A stretch of DNA of 43,682 nt, taken from contig JAJZID010000002.1 in the NCBI GenBank assembly GCA_021810705.1, positions 1 through 43,682 of the forward strand, in the 5' to 3' direction. The notes beneath the pieces are model-generated. The model did not search any database, was not told where the DNA came from, and saw only the letters and a program-made list of their open reading frames with translations. Made by a program: the position numbers and the translations under genes. Source of the stretch: Actinomycetes bacterium (GTDB lineage: Bacteria > Actinomycetota > Thermoleophilia > Solirubrobacterales > Solirubrobacteraceae). Positions 28,771-37,664 of this stretch are shown here, piece after piece (positions within the stretch are counted from its first letter, which is position 1; every line of letters begins with the position of its first letter).

Positions 28771-29717
28771 TGCGCGACGATCGTAGCGTTTGTCTGCCCA
28801 TCCGCCAACGGTTGCGTCTGGCCGATCCGGCCCTCGGTGGCGATCGCCCAGAGCGTCACAAGCCAGGTCATGGTCGCCATGCAAACATGCACCCAGACCA
28901 TCTCGGCTGGCAGCTTGAGCTCGTACTGCACCGCGCCGATGAGTCCCTGCGCGGCGATCAGGATGCCGAGCACGGTCAGCGGCTCGAGCGGGTCAAGCGT
29001 GGTGCCGGTGCGGCCGCGCTTGAGCAACCAAACGAGGATCGTGGCGACCCCGAAGATGACCGCTGCCGTGGCGTGCAGGTTGACGGCCCACTGAAGCGTG
29101 TTCGGCCCCTCGATCGTGAGCCGCTTGATCACCTGGCCGACATGCCCGCCGGAGTGTGGGCCTGCCGCGGTGGCCGCGGTGCCCGCAAACAGCGTGATTG
29201 CCGCAATCACGCCGAGGCCCCGCACCGACCACACGAGCAGGCGGTCAGCGCTGCGCGGCCGTGTGCCCTGCGGGAAGGTGGCACGCCAAGCGAGCCAGAA
29301 GGTTGGGATCAGGAGCACCATCGAGAGCAGAAAGTGCGCCATGACAAAGCCCGGCGCGAGCTTCTCAAGCACCGTGAACCCGCCCAGCACCGCCTGGGCG
29401 ACCACGCCGAGCGGGAGCATCAACGCGAGCCAGGCGAGCTCACGGTTGAAGGGGCGCCGCGCGAGCGCCATCAGAAACACCATGCCGGTGATCACGCCGA
29501 CGATGCCTGCGACCGCACGGTTTGAGAACTCGATCAGCGGGTGTATGCCCAGCGGCGGGTAGATGTGCCCGTAGCAACGCGGCCAGGTGGGACAGCCCAG
29601 GCCGGAGTCGGTCAGCCGCACGGCGGCGCCGGTGAAAACGATCAGCGTGAGCGCCGCGAGCGCCAGGTAGCTCGCCTGCCGGAACCGGTTCTCGCTGACA
29701 GCCAGGCGATCGCGCAT
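28743..29717 (-). CDS. ctaA: heme A synthase, COX15/CtaA family
   Basis: GAAVRLTDSGLGCPTWPRCYG, EFSNRAVAGIVGVITG, NLHATAAVIFGVATILVWLL, 8-TM-like pattern. Confidence 0.93.
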
Positions 29718-29731
29718 GCCTGCCGGTGATG

Positions 29732-30289
29732 CTAGGTGATCGGTGGCGTGCGCGAGTCGGTCGCAAGCGCAGTGAGTGTGGGGGCGTCGCGGTCCCGCGC
29801 CGAGGCGATCAGCCTGTCGGCCGCAAGCGGCCAGGCGATGCCGACCTCAGGGTCGTCGTAGCGGAAACCGCGCTCGGTCGCGGGGTCGTAGTAGGAGGAG
29901 ACCTTGTAGGTGACGTCCGCCACCGGGCTGAGCACGCAGAAGCCGTGCGCGAAGCCATCGGGCACAAACAGCTGCCGGTGGTCCTCATCGTCGAGCCGAT
30001 AGCCCTCCCAGCGACCGAACGTGGGCGAGCCGGGACGGATGTCAACCACGACGTCGAAGATCGCGCCGCGCGCGCAGCGCACGAGCTTCGCCTGCCCCGG
30101 CTGGAAGTGCATCCCGCGTACGACCGCCTCCCGCGAGCGCGAGTGGTTGTCCTGCACGAAGCGCAGCGACGGGTCGATGCGCTTGAGCACATCGGCACGA
30201 AAGCTCTCGAGGAAGAAGCCACGCTCGTCGCCGAAGACGCGTGGCTCGAGCAGCAGAGGGCCGTCGAGTTTTAAAGCGACGATCCGCAT
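29732..30289 (-). CDS. rfbC: dTDP-4-dehydrorhamnose 3,5-epimerase
   Basis: DERGFFLESFRADVL, FVQDNHSRSREAVVRGMHFQPGQAKLVRCARGAIFDVVVDIRPGSPTFG, FVPDGFAHGFCVLSPVADVTYKVSSYYDPATERGFRYDDPEVGIAWP. Confidence 0.95.
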   Translation of the reverse strand: MRIVALKLDGPLLLEPRVFGDERGFFLESFRADVLKRIDPSLRFVQDNHSRSREAVVRGMHFQPGQAKLVRCARGAIFDVVVDIRPGSPTFGRWEGYRLDDEDHRQLFVPDGFAHGFCVLSPVADVTYKVSSYYDPATERGFRYDDPEVGIAWPLAADRLIASARDRDAPTLTALATDSRTPPIT

Positions 30290-30300
30290 CTGCGGAGAAT

Positions 30301-31239
30301 CTAGAGCAGGCCCGCGAGGATCTGCGCCAAACCGGTGTCAAGCCGCGTGCGCGGCTCCCAGCCGAGCTCGGCGCGCGCGCGGCGCACGTCCAGACAGCTG
30401 CGGCTGACCTCGCCCGCGCGGGCTGGCAGAAACTCGGGCGCGGGCAGGGAAAGGCCGTGCTCCGCACCCACCCTGCCGAGCTCGCGCACGAGGTCGAGCA
30501 CCGAGGTCTCCTCGCCCCAGGCGATGTTGAGCGGGCCCGTGATGTCGCTCTGCGCGGCCCGCAGGTTGGCTTGCACCACGTCGGCCACCTCGACCCAGTC
30601 ACGCGTCTGGTGTCCGTCCCCGAAGATGCGAGGCGTGACGGCGTCGACCAGGCAGCCACAGAAGATCGCCACCACGCCGGCCTCGCCGTGCACGTCCTGG
30701 CGGGGGCCGTAGACGTTGCCGTAACGCAAAGACACGGTCGAGAGGCCGTGCAGGCGCGTGTAGAGCTCGAAGTAGCCTTCGGCCGCGTACTTGCTCTGCC
30801 CGTAGGGCGCCAGTGGTCGCACCGGGTGCTCCTCGGGCGTGGGCAGCAGCGCGGCATCCCCGTAGAGCCCGCCGCCGGTCGAGGTGTTGACGACGCGGCG
30901 CGCGCCGTGCGCGAGCGCGGCGGCGAGCACGTTGAGCGCGCCAAGCACGTTCACCTGCGCATCCGCGGCGGGATCCTCGACCGAGCTGCGCACGTCGATC
31001 TGCGCCGCCAGATGGAAGACCACCTGGGGACGCACCGAGGCGAACACAGCGTCGAGCGCTGCCGCGTCGCGCACGTCGAGGCGGTGCAGCTCCACCCCCG
31101 CGGCGGTGGCTGCAGCGAGGTTCTCGAGCTTGCCGGTCTTGAGGTTGTCGATCACGGCGACCCGGTCGCCCCGCGCGACCAGGGCGTCGACCAGGTTTGA
31201 GCCGATGAAGCCGGCGCCGCCCGTCACGATGCAGTCCAC
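30301..31239 (-). CDS. NAD-dependent sugar epimerase (UDP-glucose 4-epimerase-like SDR)
   Basis: IVTGGAGFIGSNLVDALVARGD, FHLAAQIDVRSSVEDP, YGQSKYAAEGY, RYGNVYGPRQ. GTG start at 31239 with RBS AAAGGAG; the ORF-track extension to 31689 is probably spurious. Confidence 0.93.
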   Translation of the reverse strand: MDCIVTGGAGFIGSNLVDALVARGDRVAVIDNLKTGKLENLAAATAAGVELHRLDVRDAAALDAVFASVRPQVVFHLAAQIDVRSSVEDPAADAQVNVLGALNVLAAALAHGARRVVNTSTGGGLYGDAALLPTPEEHPVRPLAPYGQSKYAAEGYFELYTRLHGLSTVSLRYGNVYGPRQDVHGEAGVVAIFCGCLVDAVTPRIFGDGHQTRDWVEVADVVQANLRAAQSDITGPLNIAWGEETSVLDLVRELGRVGAEHGLSLPAPEFLPARAGEVSRSCLDVRRARAELGWEPRTRLDTGLAQILAGLL

Positions 31240-31265
31240 AGAAGCTCCTTTCGCGCAGGGCCGCG

Positions 31266-32342
31266 CTAGTTGTTCTTGAAGGCGTAGAAGTCGGGCTTGC
31301 GCCTGCCGTCCTGCTGGATCAACCCGCAGGCGTCCAGCGGCAGCTGGTCGTGCACGCTGGCCCAGCCGAGCGCATAGATGTAGCCGGCCTTGCGCGCTGT
31401 CACCAACGCGTCCTTGACCCATCTGGCGGCCACCGATGGTGGCGAGACGTAGAAGCTGAACATCTGGTTGGGCGCGGTGGGCACACAGAACTGTGAGAGG
31501 AACAGTGGCAGCGCGTGACCGAAGTAGGTCCTGGTCCAGCTCTCGAGCCGGGGCAGGTCGGAGAACTGCACCTCGCCGTAGGGCGACGGGGCGGCGCCGA
31601 ACAGCGGCGCCGTGTAGCTGAACGGGTCCTGGGCATACATGTCCATGCGCGGCCGCCGGCCGTCGGGCAGGATCATGTTCGCGATCCACTGCTGCGGGTC
31701 GAGCAGGCCGGCGGTGTAGGTGTCGCCGCCGATCACGACGTTGCTATGGCTCAGGCGCTTGAGCGCGGCGTAGGCGTCGTTGAGCATCTGGGCGTACAGG
31801 TGTGGCGCCCGCTTCTGCGCGGCTGTGAGGCGCGTCTGTGTGTAGCGCGCGGGCGTCTCAGGCCGGAAGTCGCCCTTGCGGTTGGGCTCGTTCCAGACCA
31901 TCCAGAGATGCACGCTCGGGTATTCGCGAGCCGCTGCCTGGATGAACTGGGCGTAGGTGCGGGGGTCTTTGGGCGCCCAGCCCATGCCGGCGTGCCCCCC
32001 GTTGGCCCAGGCCGGGGCGTTGCTCACCGCCAAGAGCACCCGCATGCCGTAGCGCCTGGCCTCGGCGATCTCCTGGCCGATCTGCGCGGGCCAGCTGTAG
32101 GCGGGGTCCGCCGGCGAGGTTGGGTCCGCCGGTTTGCTCGGCGCCACCTCGTTCCAGTCAAGCTGGGTCTCGTAGATCCTCGCGCCGAGTGTGTGGTAGA
32201 GCGGGAACTGGTTGACGCCGTTCAGCGTGGGCGGCCCCCAGACCGCCTTCTGGAAGGCGCTTGCGCCAGCGGGCGCGAGCGCCGCGGCGAACGCTGCGAC
32301 CAGGGTGACGGCGGCGACCAGCCGCAAGAGTGCTCTGCACAT
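31266..32342 (-). CDS. secreted TIM-barrel glycoside-hydrolase-like protein (GH5/GH39-like clan A fold)
   Basis: Signal peptide MCRALLRLVAAVTLVAAFAAALAPAGASA; barrel start QFPLYHTLGARIYETQLDWNEVAPSKP, WMVWNEPNRKGDF acid/base motif, ALGWASVHD...KPDFYAFKN. Confidence 0.75.
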   Translation of the reverse strand: MCRALLRLVAAVTLVAAFAAALAPAGASAFQKAVWGPPTLNGVNQFPLYHTLGARIYETQLDWNEVAPSKPADPTSPADPAYSWPAQIGQEIAEARRYGMRVLLAVSNAPAWANGGHAGMGWAPKDPRTYAQFIQAAAREYPSVHLWMVWNEPNRKGDFRPETPARYTQTRLTAAQKRAPHLYAQMLNDAYAALKRLSHSNVVIGGDTYTAGLLDPQQWIANMILPDGRRPRMDMYAQDPFSYTAPLFGAAPSPYGEVQFSDLPRLESWTRTYFGHALPLFLSQFCVPTAPNQMFSFYVSPPSVAARWVKDALVTARKAGYIYALGWASVHDQLPLDACGLIQQDGRRKPDFYAFKNN

Positions 32343-32377
32343 CGGCGGCGATGTTAGAGCCGCACTCTGAAGGGGCC

Positions 32378-32806
32378 CTACGCGGCGGGCGGATGCTCAA
32401 GCAACAGCGTCACAGGACCGTCGTTCACAAGCGCGACCGCCATGTCCGCGCCAAAGCGTCCGCGCCTGGCTCCTGTGACCTCGCAGAAGCGCTCGTACAG
32501 CGGCTCGGCCACTTCCGCCGGGGCCGCGGCGACGTAGCTCGGGCGGTTGCCGCGACGAGTCTCGGCGTAGAGCGTGAATTGGCTCACGCACAGGATCTCG
32601 CGGTCGCCGAGCGGCGCGTTCATGCGGCCGTCGGCGTCCGGGAAGACGCGCAGCGCCACGACCTTGGCGGCGAGGCGCTCGGCGTCCCTGGCCGTGTCTG
32701 TGTGAGTGACCCCCAGCAGCACCAGAAGACCCGGTCCGATGCGCGCGAGCTCTTCGCCAGCCACACTCACAGAGGCGCTGTTGACGCGCTGCACGAGCGC
32801 CCTCAG
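32378..32806 (-). CDS. dtd: D-aminoacyl-tRNA deacylase
   Basis: RALVQRVNSASVSVAGEELARIGPGLLVLLGV, CVSQFTLYAETRRGNRPSYVAAAP, FGADMAVALVNDGPVTLLLE. Start assigned to CTG 32806 by conserved N-terminus (see findings); GTG 32794 is the alternative. Confidence 0.92.
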   Translation of the reverse strand: MRALVQRVNSASVSVAGEELARIGPGLLVLLGVTHTDTARDAERLAAKVVALRVFPDADGRMNAPLGDREILCVSQFTLYAETRRGNRPSYVAAAPAEVAEPLYERFCEVTGARRGRFGADMAVALVNDGPVTLLLEHPPAA

Positions 32807-33324
32807 AGCAACTTCTCCATGGCGATGTGCTCGATGCCGGCCTCCACGAACTCGCGCCCGCGCGGCTCATAGCCGGCCTGCTCATAGAGCGAGCGCGCGT
32901 AGGTCTGGGCGTGCAGCAGGATGTGCCTTGAGCCATGTGCGCGTGCCTCACGGTCGGTCGCCCGCAGCAGCGCGCTGGCGATCCCCCGGCGCCTGGCGGT
33001 GCGCTTCACCGCAAGCCGACTGAACTGGACGGTCTGTCCCACGAACACCAGCCGACAGGTCGCGACGATCTCACCGTCCATGACCGCGACCAGGTGCAGC
33101 CCGGTGTGGTCGCGCCCGTCGCGTTCCTCACGCGCAGGCACACCCTGTTCGAGACAGAAGACCTCGTAGCGGAGCGCGAGCGCCGCGGCGAGCTCCCGCT
33201 CACCCGCAAGCCGCCGGACCTCATATCCGCGGTCAGGCTCGGCGTCGGCATCCGCGTCGGCGGGACGGTGTTGCACGGCCTGAAAGCTTGTCACACGGCT
33301 TGGGCGCCGGTCGCCGGCGCCCAC
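32803..33324 (-). CDS. GNAT-family N-acetyltransferase (ElaA-like)
   Basis: ALRYEVFCLEQGVP, FSRLAVKRTARRRGIASALLRATDREARAHG, LYEQAGYEPRGREFVEAGIEHIAM. Start may be GTG about 33275. Confidence 0.9.
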   Translation of the reverse strand: MGAGDRRPSRVTSFQAVQHRPADADADAEPDRGYEVRRLAGERELAAALALRYEVFCLEQGVPAREERDGRDHTGLHLVAVMDGEIVATCRLVFVGQTVQFSRLAVKRTARRRGIASALLRATDREARAHGSRHILLHAQTYARSLYEQAGYEPRGREFVEAGIEHIAMEKLL

Positions 33325-33525
33325 CGCATCCGGCCGACGGCTGAGGCGCTGAGCAACGCGGCGCGTTTGGTTAAATCGCTGTTATCCTTTTGCGCGTTGC
33401 CCAGGGCGGGGTGGACGCCGCCAACGGGTTGACCTCCAGCTCTCATCGCAAGTTTGAGGGCGCCATCTGAGCCGTTTGGGTTACACGCAGCGGCTCCTTT
33501 CTACCACCTTCACAAATGCTCGTAG

Positions 33526-36171
33526 ATGGGTGATCCCACCCCACTTCCGAGTTCTGCCGCGGTCAAGCGAGCAGAACAGCTGACGCGCGAGCGGTTCGTC
33601 TTCGACGGCGAGACGCCCGAGGAGGCGCTCGCACCGGGCAGCGCCCGGCGCCGGGCGCTGGATGCGGCGCTCGTCGACGTCGCGGCCGGTTTGAAGACTC
33701 CGTCGCTGCGCTGGCGTCAGCAGTACTCGCTGCTGCTCGGCCTCGAGCGGCTGCTGTCAGACGAGGAGCCGAAGCTGGTTGACGGCACGGTGCTCTCCGC
33801 CCACCAGGTCGACGCCCTGTCGGGCACCCTGACCGCGCTTTTGGCGGGCGTGCAGGTCGGCACGGAGGCGATGCCAGGCGAGGGCGCTGCGAGCGCCGCC
33901 GACCCGCAGGCCGTCGACACGCCGCCGGCCGAAGCGCCAGGCGGTGAAGTCGCGGCTGTAAGCGAGGCCGCCGACGAGGAGGTGGACGAGAGCGACGAGG
34001 AGGTGGACGAGAGCGACGAGGACCCCGACGAGCACGGCCTGGACAGCGACGAAGAGCCCCAGGATTGGCAGCACGACGCCGCCGCGCTGGACGAGGACAT
34101 CTCACCCGAGAGCCTCGACGAGGATCCCGGCGCCGCCCGGCGCTTCTGGTTTGAGCACGCAACCGGAGCCGGTAAGACCGTGGCCGCGGTCGGCTTTGTC
34201 GAGGCCTCGCGCACCGGCGGCGTGCTGATCCTCACACACCGGCGCAATTTGGTTGACCAGTTCATCGGCGAGCTCCGCGACCACGGCTACAGCGAGCGCC
34301 TGTGCAAGCCGCTTTTGATCGGCGAGGATGCGGCCAACGGGCCGGTCACGGTCGAGACCTACCAGTGGTTCGTGCGCAACGCCGGCAAGATCTCCGGCGC
34401 CTACACGATCGTCATCTGCGACGAGGCTCACACCGCCCTTGGTGAGAAGACATCGGCGGCGATCCGCCGCTGGCACGAGCCGATCTGGATTGGTATGACA
34501 GCCACCGGCGCGCTGATCGCACGCCACGTCACCGACCTGTTCCCGACCCAGACCTCGCGCTTTGACCTCGCGCAGGCCGCCCGCCGCGGGGTCATCGCGC
34601 CGCTGCGCTGCATTCGCATCCCGCCGGGTCCGGGTGTGCGGACGATCGCCAAGGTGCCGCTGCGCCGCGGCGAGGTCGATACCGAGTTTGATCAGGAGAT
34701 GCTGGCTGAGCTGCTTGACCAGACGCCCTTCAACCTGGCGATCGCCGACCTTTACAAGACGCGCTTCAATGGCATGCCGGGAGTGGTCTACGCGGCCGGG
34801 GTCAAGCACGCCTACAACGTCGCCGAGTCCTTCCGGGCGCTGGGCATGAAGGCCATGGCCGTATCCGGTGAGACGCCCAAGCGCGAGTTGGCAAAGATCC
34901 TGGCCGATTACGAAGCCGGCAAGGTGGACGTGCTGATCAACGCACAACTGCTCGCCGAGGGCTGGAACAGTCCCCGCGCGACCGTGTGCATGCACCTCGC
35001 ACCGACCGCCTCCAAGCGGATCTACCAGCAGCGCGTGGGGCGCGTGACGCGACGGCACCCGGGCAAGGAGGCCGGCATCGTCGTGGACTTCGTGCACCCC
35101 GCCACCAAGCACGACGACCCCGTGGTGACGCTGCACTCGCTGCTTGACCGCGACGTTTACCGGGGGGGCGCGATAGTCGTGGGACCGGTGCGCCGTGGCC
35201 GTGGGCGCAGGATCAGGGTCGAGCGCCGCGTGCTGCCGGTCACGCCCGATCCAGAACGCCGCGCCGAGGTCTTCGAACGGGAGCTCTGGCGGATCGCGGT
35301 CGAGAACCTCGACTACGGCGAGCAGCGCGTTTGGGCGCAATTGGCTGGCGCGCGGGTTGCGCCCACCGCCTGGCGCCGCGCCAAGGCGATGCTGCACTTC
35401 GACCGTCAGGGCGAGCTGCGCCGGCTGTTTTTGCTGACCGCGCTGCAGCGCAACCGCAGCGCGCAGCTGCGCTTGCGAGCGCTGCAGGAGGTGGCCGCAT
35501 CCAAGGACGCGGAGGCGTTTGACACCGCGATCGACATCATCGCCGGCTGGCCCCGAGACGAGCGCCGCGAGGGTGTCAAGATCATGCTGCAGGCGCTGGC
35601 TGAAAGGCGCATCGGTCGCCGTGACCAGGCCAACAACTGGATCTGGCGGCTGGCCGAGTACACCCGTGAGGTGCATGAGGAGTACGCGGTGCAGCGCTGG
35701 CCAGAGACCAAGCGGCTGCTCGGCCTGCTGGTGAACTCAAGCGGCCAGGCGCACGCACGCAACGCCAGGCGGCTGGTGCACGCCACCCGCAAAGAGGACC
35801 GCCGCCTCTCCGCGGCGCTGCTCGCGGCCGCGCTCGCGCACACTCCCGAGGCTGCCGAGGCGATCAACGGCGCCCGCGCCCGCATGGCCCGCAAGCCCGC
35901 GGCGCTCGCCCGCGAGCTGCTGCGCAACTTCCCCAAGGGCAAGCGCAGCAAGAGCAGGCGCCGCTCGGGCCGGCCAGGCGAGGTGACGGCCCCGGTCGAG
36001 ACGCTCGCCAGCGGCGCCGAGGCCCAGCTGGATGACGAGCTGGATGACGAGCTGGATCTGGACGACGAGCTGGCGGAGCCCGGCCCGGACGCGGACGACG
36101 AGCCCGAAGACGACGAGCCCGAAGACAACGAGCCCGAAGACAACGAGGACCTGGACCGCGACGCCGCCTGA
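33526..36171 (+). CDS. large SF2 helicase-like ATPase with acidic internal insert and acidic C-terminal tail
   Basis: Walker A EHATGAGKTVAAV, DEAH-like VICDEAHTALGE, GMTATG, motif VI-like RIYQQRVGRVTRRHPGKEAGIVVDFVHP. Confidence 0.93.
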   Translation: MGDPTPLPSSAAVKRAEQLTRERFVFDGETPEEALAPGSARRRALDAALVDVAAGLKTPSLRWRQQYSLLLGLERLLSDEEPKLVDGTVLSAHQVDALSGTLTALLAGVQVGTEAMPGEGAASAADPQAVDTPPAEAPGGEVAAVSEAADEEVDESDEEVDESDEDPDEHGLDSDEEPQDWQHDAAALDEDISPESLDEDPGAARRFWFEHATGAGKTVAAVGFVEASRTGGVLILTHRRNLVDQFIGELRDHGYSERLCKPLLIGEDAANGPVTVETYQWFVRNAGKISGAYTIVICDEAHTALGEKTSAAIRRWHEPIWIGMTATGALIARHVTDLFPTQTSRFDLAQAARRGVIAPLRCIRIPPGPGVRTIAKVPLRRGEVDTEFDQEMLAELLDQTPFNLAIADLYKTRFNGMPGVVYAAGVKHAYNVAESFRALGMKAMAVSGETPKRELAKILADYEAGKVDVLINAQLLAEGWNSPRATVCMHLAPTASKRIYQQRVGRVTRRHPGKEAGIVVDFVHPATKHDDPVVTLHSLLDRDVYRGGAIVVGPVRRGRGRRIRVERRVLPVTPDPERRAEVFERELWRIAVENLDYGEQRVWAQLAGARVAPTAWRRAKAMLHFDRQGELRRLFLLTALQRNRSAQLRLRALQEVAASKDAEAFDTAIDIIAGWPRDERREGVKIMLQALAERRIGRRDQANNWIWRLAEYTREVHEEYAVQRWPETKRLLGLLVNSSGQAHARNARRLVHATRKEDRRLSAALLAAALAHTPEAAEAINGARARMARKPAALARELLRNFPKGKRSKSRRRSGRPGEVTAPVETLASGAEAQLDDELDDELDLDDELAEPGPDADDEPEDDEPEDNEPEDNEDLDRDAA
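33973..34014 (+). repeat. two tandem 21-bp in-frame repeats GACGAGGAGGTGGACGAGAGC (DEEVDES)
   Basis: Exact copies at 33973-33993 and 33994-34014. Confidence 0.95.
36031..36147 (+). repeat. acidic-tail tandem repeats: 12-bp GATGACGAGCTG x2 (36031-36054) and 15-bp GAC(G/A)ACGAGCCCGAA x3.6 (36094-36147)
   Basis: Read directly; encodes DDELDDELD... and DDEPEDDEPEDNEPEDNE. Confidence 0.93.
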
Positions 36172-36251
36172 GCGGGGGACGGAGCTGGACGCCTGTACTA
36201 GTGCCGCAGGCGCGAGCTTGAGCAACGCGGGCGCCTGCCGATGCGGTCGTT

Positions 36252-37655
36252 GTGAGGCGTACGCTCATCCACGCCGCCGCCGTAATCGCGCTAGCCGCTC
36301 TTGGCAGCGGCGTGTTCGCCACAGCAGCGCTGGCCAGCGACCCGATCGCCTATGTGACCAACGAGCAATCCGGCACGCTCGTCCAGGTCAACCTCGCCAC
36401 CGGCGCGGTGGGGACGGCGATTCAGGTCGGCTCAAAGCCGGTCGCGGTCGCGATCACACCGAACGGCGCGACGGCCTACGTAGCCGACTACGGTAGCTCT
36501 GACGTCGTACCCGTCGACCTCGTGACGGGTGCCGTTGGCAAACCCATAGCGCTGGCCCATCGCCCGAACGCGATCGCGATATCAGCGAATGGCGCCACAG
36601 CCTACGTGGTATCCGACGCCGGCGCGCTTTGGCCGATCGATCTGAGCACCCAATCCGTCGGTAAGCGGATCCAGATACCCACGAACTCCGACGCCATCGC
36701 GATCTCGGCGAGCGGCTCGGCGGCCTACATCACCAATGCGGCGGACGCCACCGTGACACCGATCTCGCTTCCCGGCGGCGGCCTGGGCCAGCCGATCAAC
36801 CTGCCGGCACCGACCCCTGACGGGATCGCGATAGCGCCGGGCAGCTCAACCGCTTATGTGACCGGTGATAGCGGCGGCACGCTGACACCGGTGGACCTTG
36901 CGAGCGGCACTGCGGCCACCGCGATCAGCGTCAGCTCGCAGCCGACCGACGTCGCGATCTCCTCCGATGCGACGACGGCCTACGTGACCAGCTTCAACTC
37001 CGGCACGATCACGCCTGTCGCGCTCGCCACCGGCGTTGCCTCCACCCCGTTCGCCGTGGGCGGCGAGCTGAGCTCGATCGCGCTCTCACCACTGAGCGGC
37101 TCTGGGTCCAGCTCGGGCAGCGGCGGCGGCGCCACCGCCGGCTCGGGGTCCGGGTCGAGCCCTGGGTTCGGGCCAGACGCGGGTCCGATCGGGACCACCG
37201 CTAGCTCCCCCGTCGCGCTTGGTGACCAGCAGCTCACGCTGCTCGTGTCAGGACCGATGCGCACCTCTGGCGGTGGCGGTGGCGGGAGCCGCGGCGGTGG
37301 TGGATCCGCCGGTGGGTCGACGAGCAGAGGCCGCAGCACGGCCCGCCGGGCGCTGGCGTGCTACCTGCCCAGGTCGGTCATCCGCGTACGCATGACGCGG
37401 CGGATCCTGCCACGCCGCACACGGCTGAAGCTGCGCCTGGTGACCTTCAGGCTCGGGCGTCAGCTCAGGCGCGCCAAGCGCCTGCCGGCGACGGCGTGGT
37501 TGTCGGTGCGTGGGCTCAGGCGTGGGCGCCATCTGCTGATCGTGCGAGCGTTGTATCGCGAGCGTTTCGTGGTCCGCACCAAACACGATCGGCTGCGGAG
37601 GATCCTCGCGGTTACCGTGGGCCGGCGGCTGGTCGAGCACATCAAAGTCTGCTGA
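36252..37655 (+). CDS. secreted YVTN-type beta-propeller protein with Gly/Ser linker and Arg-rich C-terminal domain
   Basis: Signal-like MRRTLIHAAAVIALAALGSGVFATAALA; repeats IAYVTNEQSGTLVQVNLATGAVGTAI, TAYVADYGSSDVVPVDLVTGAVGKPI, TAYVTSFNSGTITPV; SGGGGGGSRGGGGSAGGSTSRG linker. Confidence 0.88.
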   Translation: MRRTLIHAAAVIALAALGSGVFATAALASDPIAYVTNEQSGTLVQVNLATGAVGTAIQVGSKPVAVAITPNGATAYVADYGSSDVVPVDLVTGAVGKPIALAHRPNAIAISANGATAYVVSDAGALWPIDLSTQSVGKRIQIPTNSDAIAISASGSAAYITNAADATVTPISLPGGGLGQPINLPAPTPDGIAIAPGSSTAYVTGDSGGTLTPVDLASGTAATAISVSSQPTDVAISSDATTAYVTSFNSGTITPVALATGVASTPFAVGGELSSIALSPLSGSGSSSGSGGGATAGSGSGSSPGFGPDAGPIGTTASSPVALGDQQLTLLVSGPMRTSGGGGGGSRGGGGSAGGSTSRGRSTARRALACYLPRSVIRVRMTRRILPRRTRLKLRLVTFRLGRQLRRAKRLPATAWLSVRGLRRGRHLLIVRALYRERFVVRTKHDRLRRILAVTVGRRLVEHIKVC

Positions 37656-37664
37656 CCGTGGCCG

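Noticed and set aside
31240-31689. N-terminal extension of the epimerase ORF
   Set aside because: Homology starts at GTG 31239 with a good RBS; the extension overlaps the GH-like gene antisense-frame and has no motifs.
34102-35676. 524-aa minus-strand ORF opposite the large helicase
   Set aside because: Antisense shadow frame; the sense strand has the full SF2 motif set.
33973-36147. Tandem repeats considered as possible CRISPR or VNTR array
   Set aside because: Short in-frame repeats with no spacers; they encode acidic protein segments.
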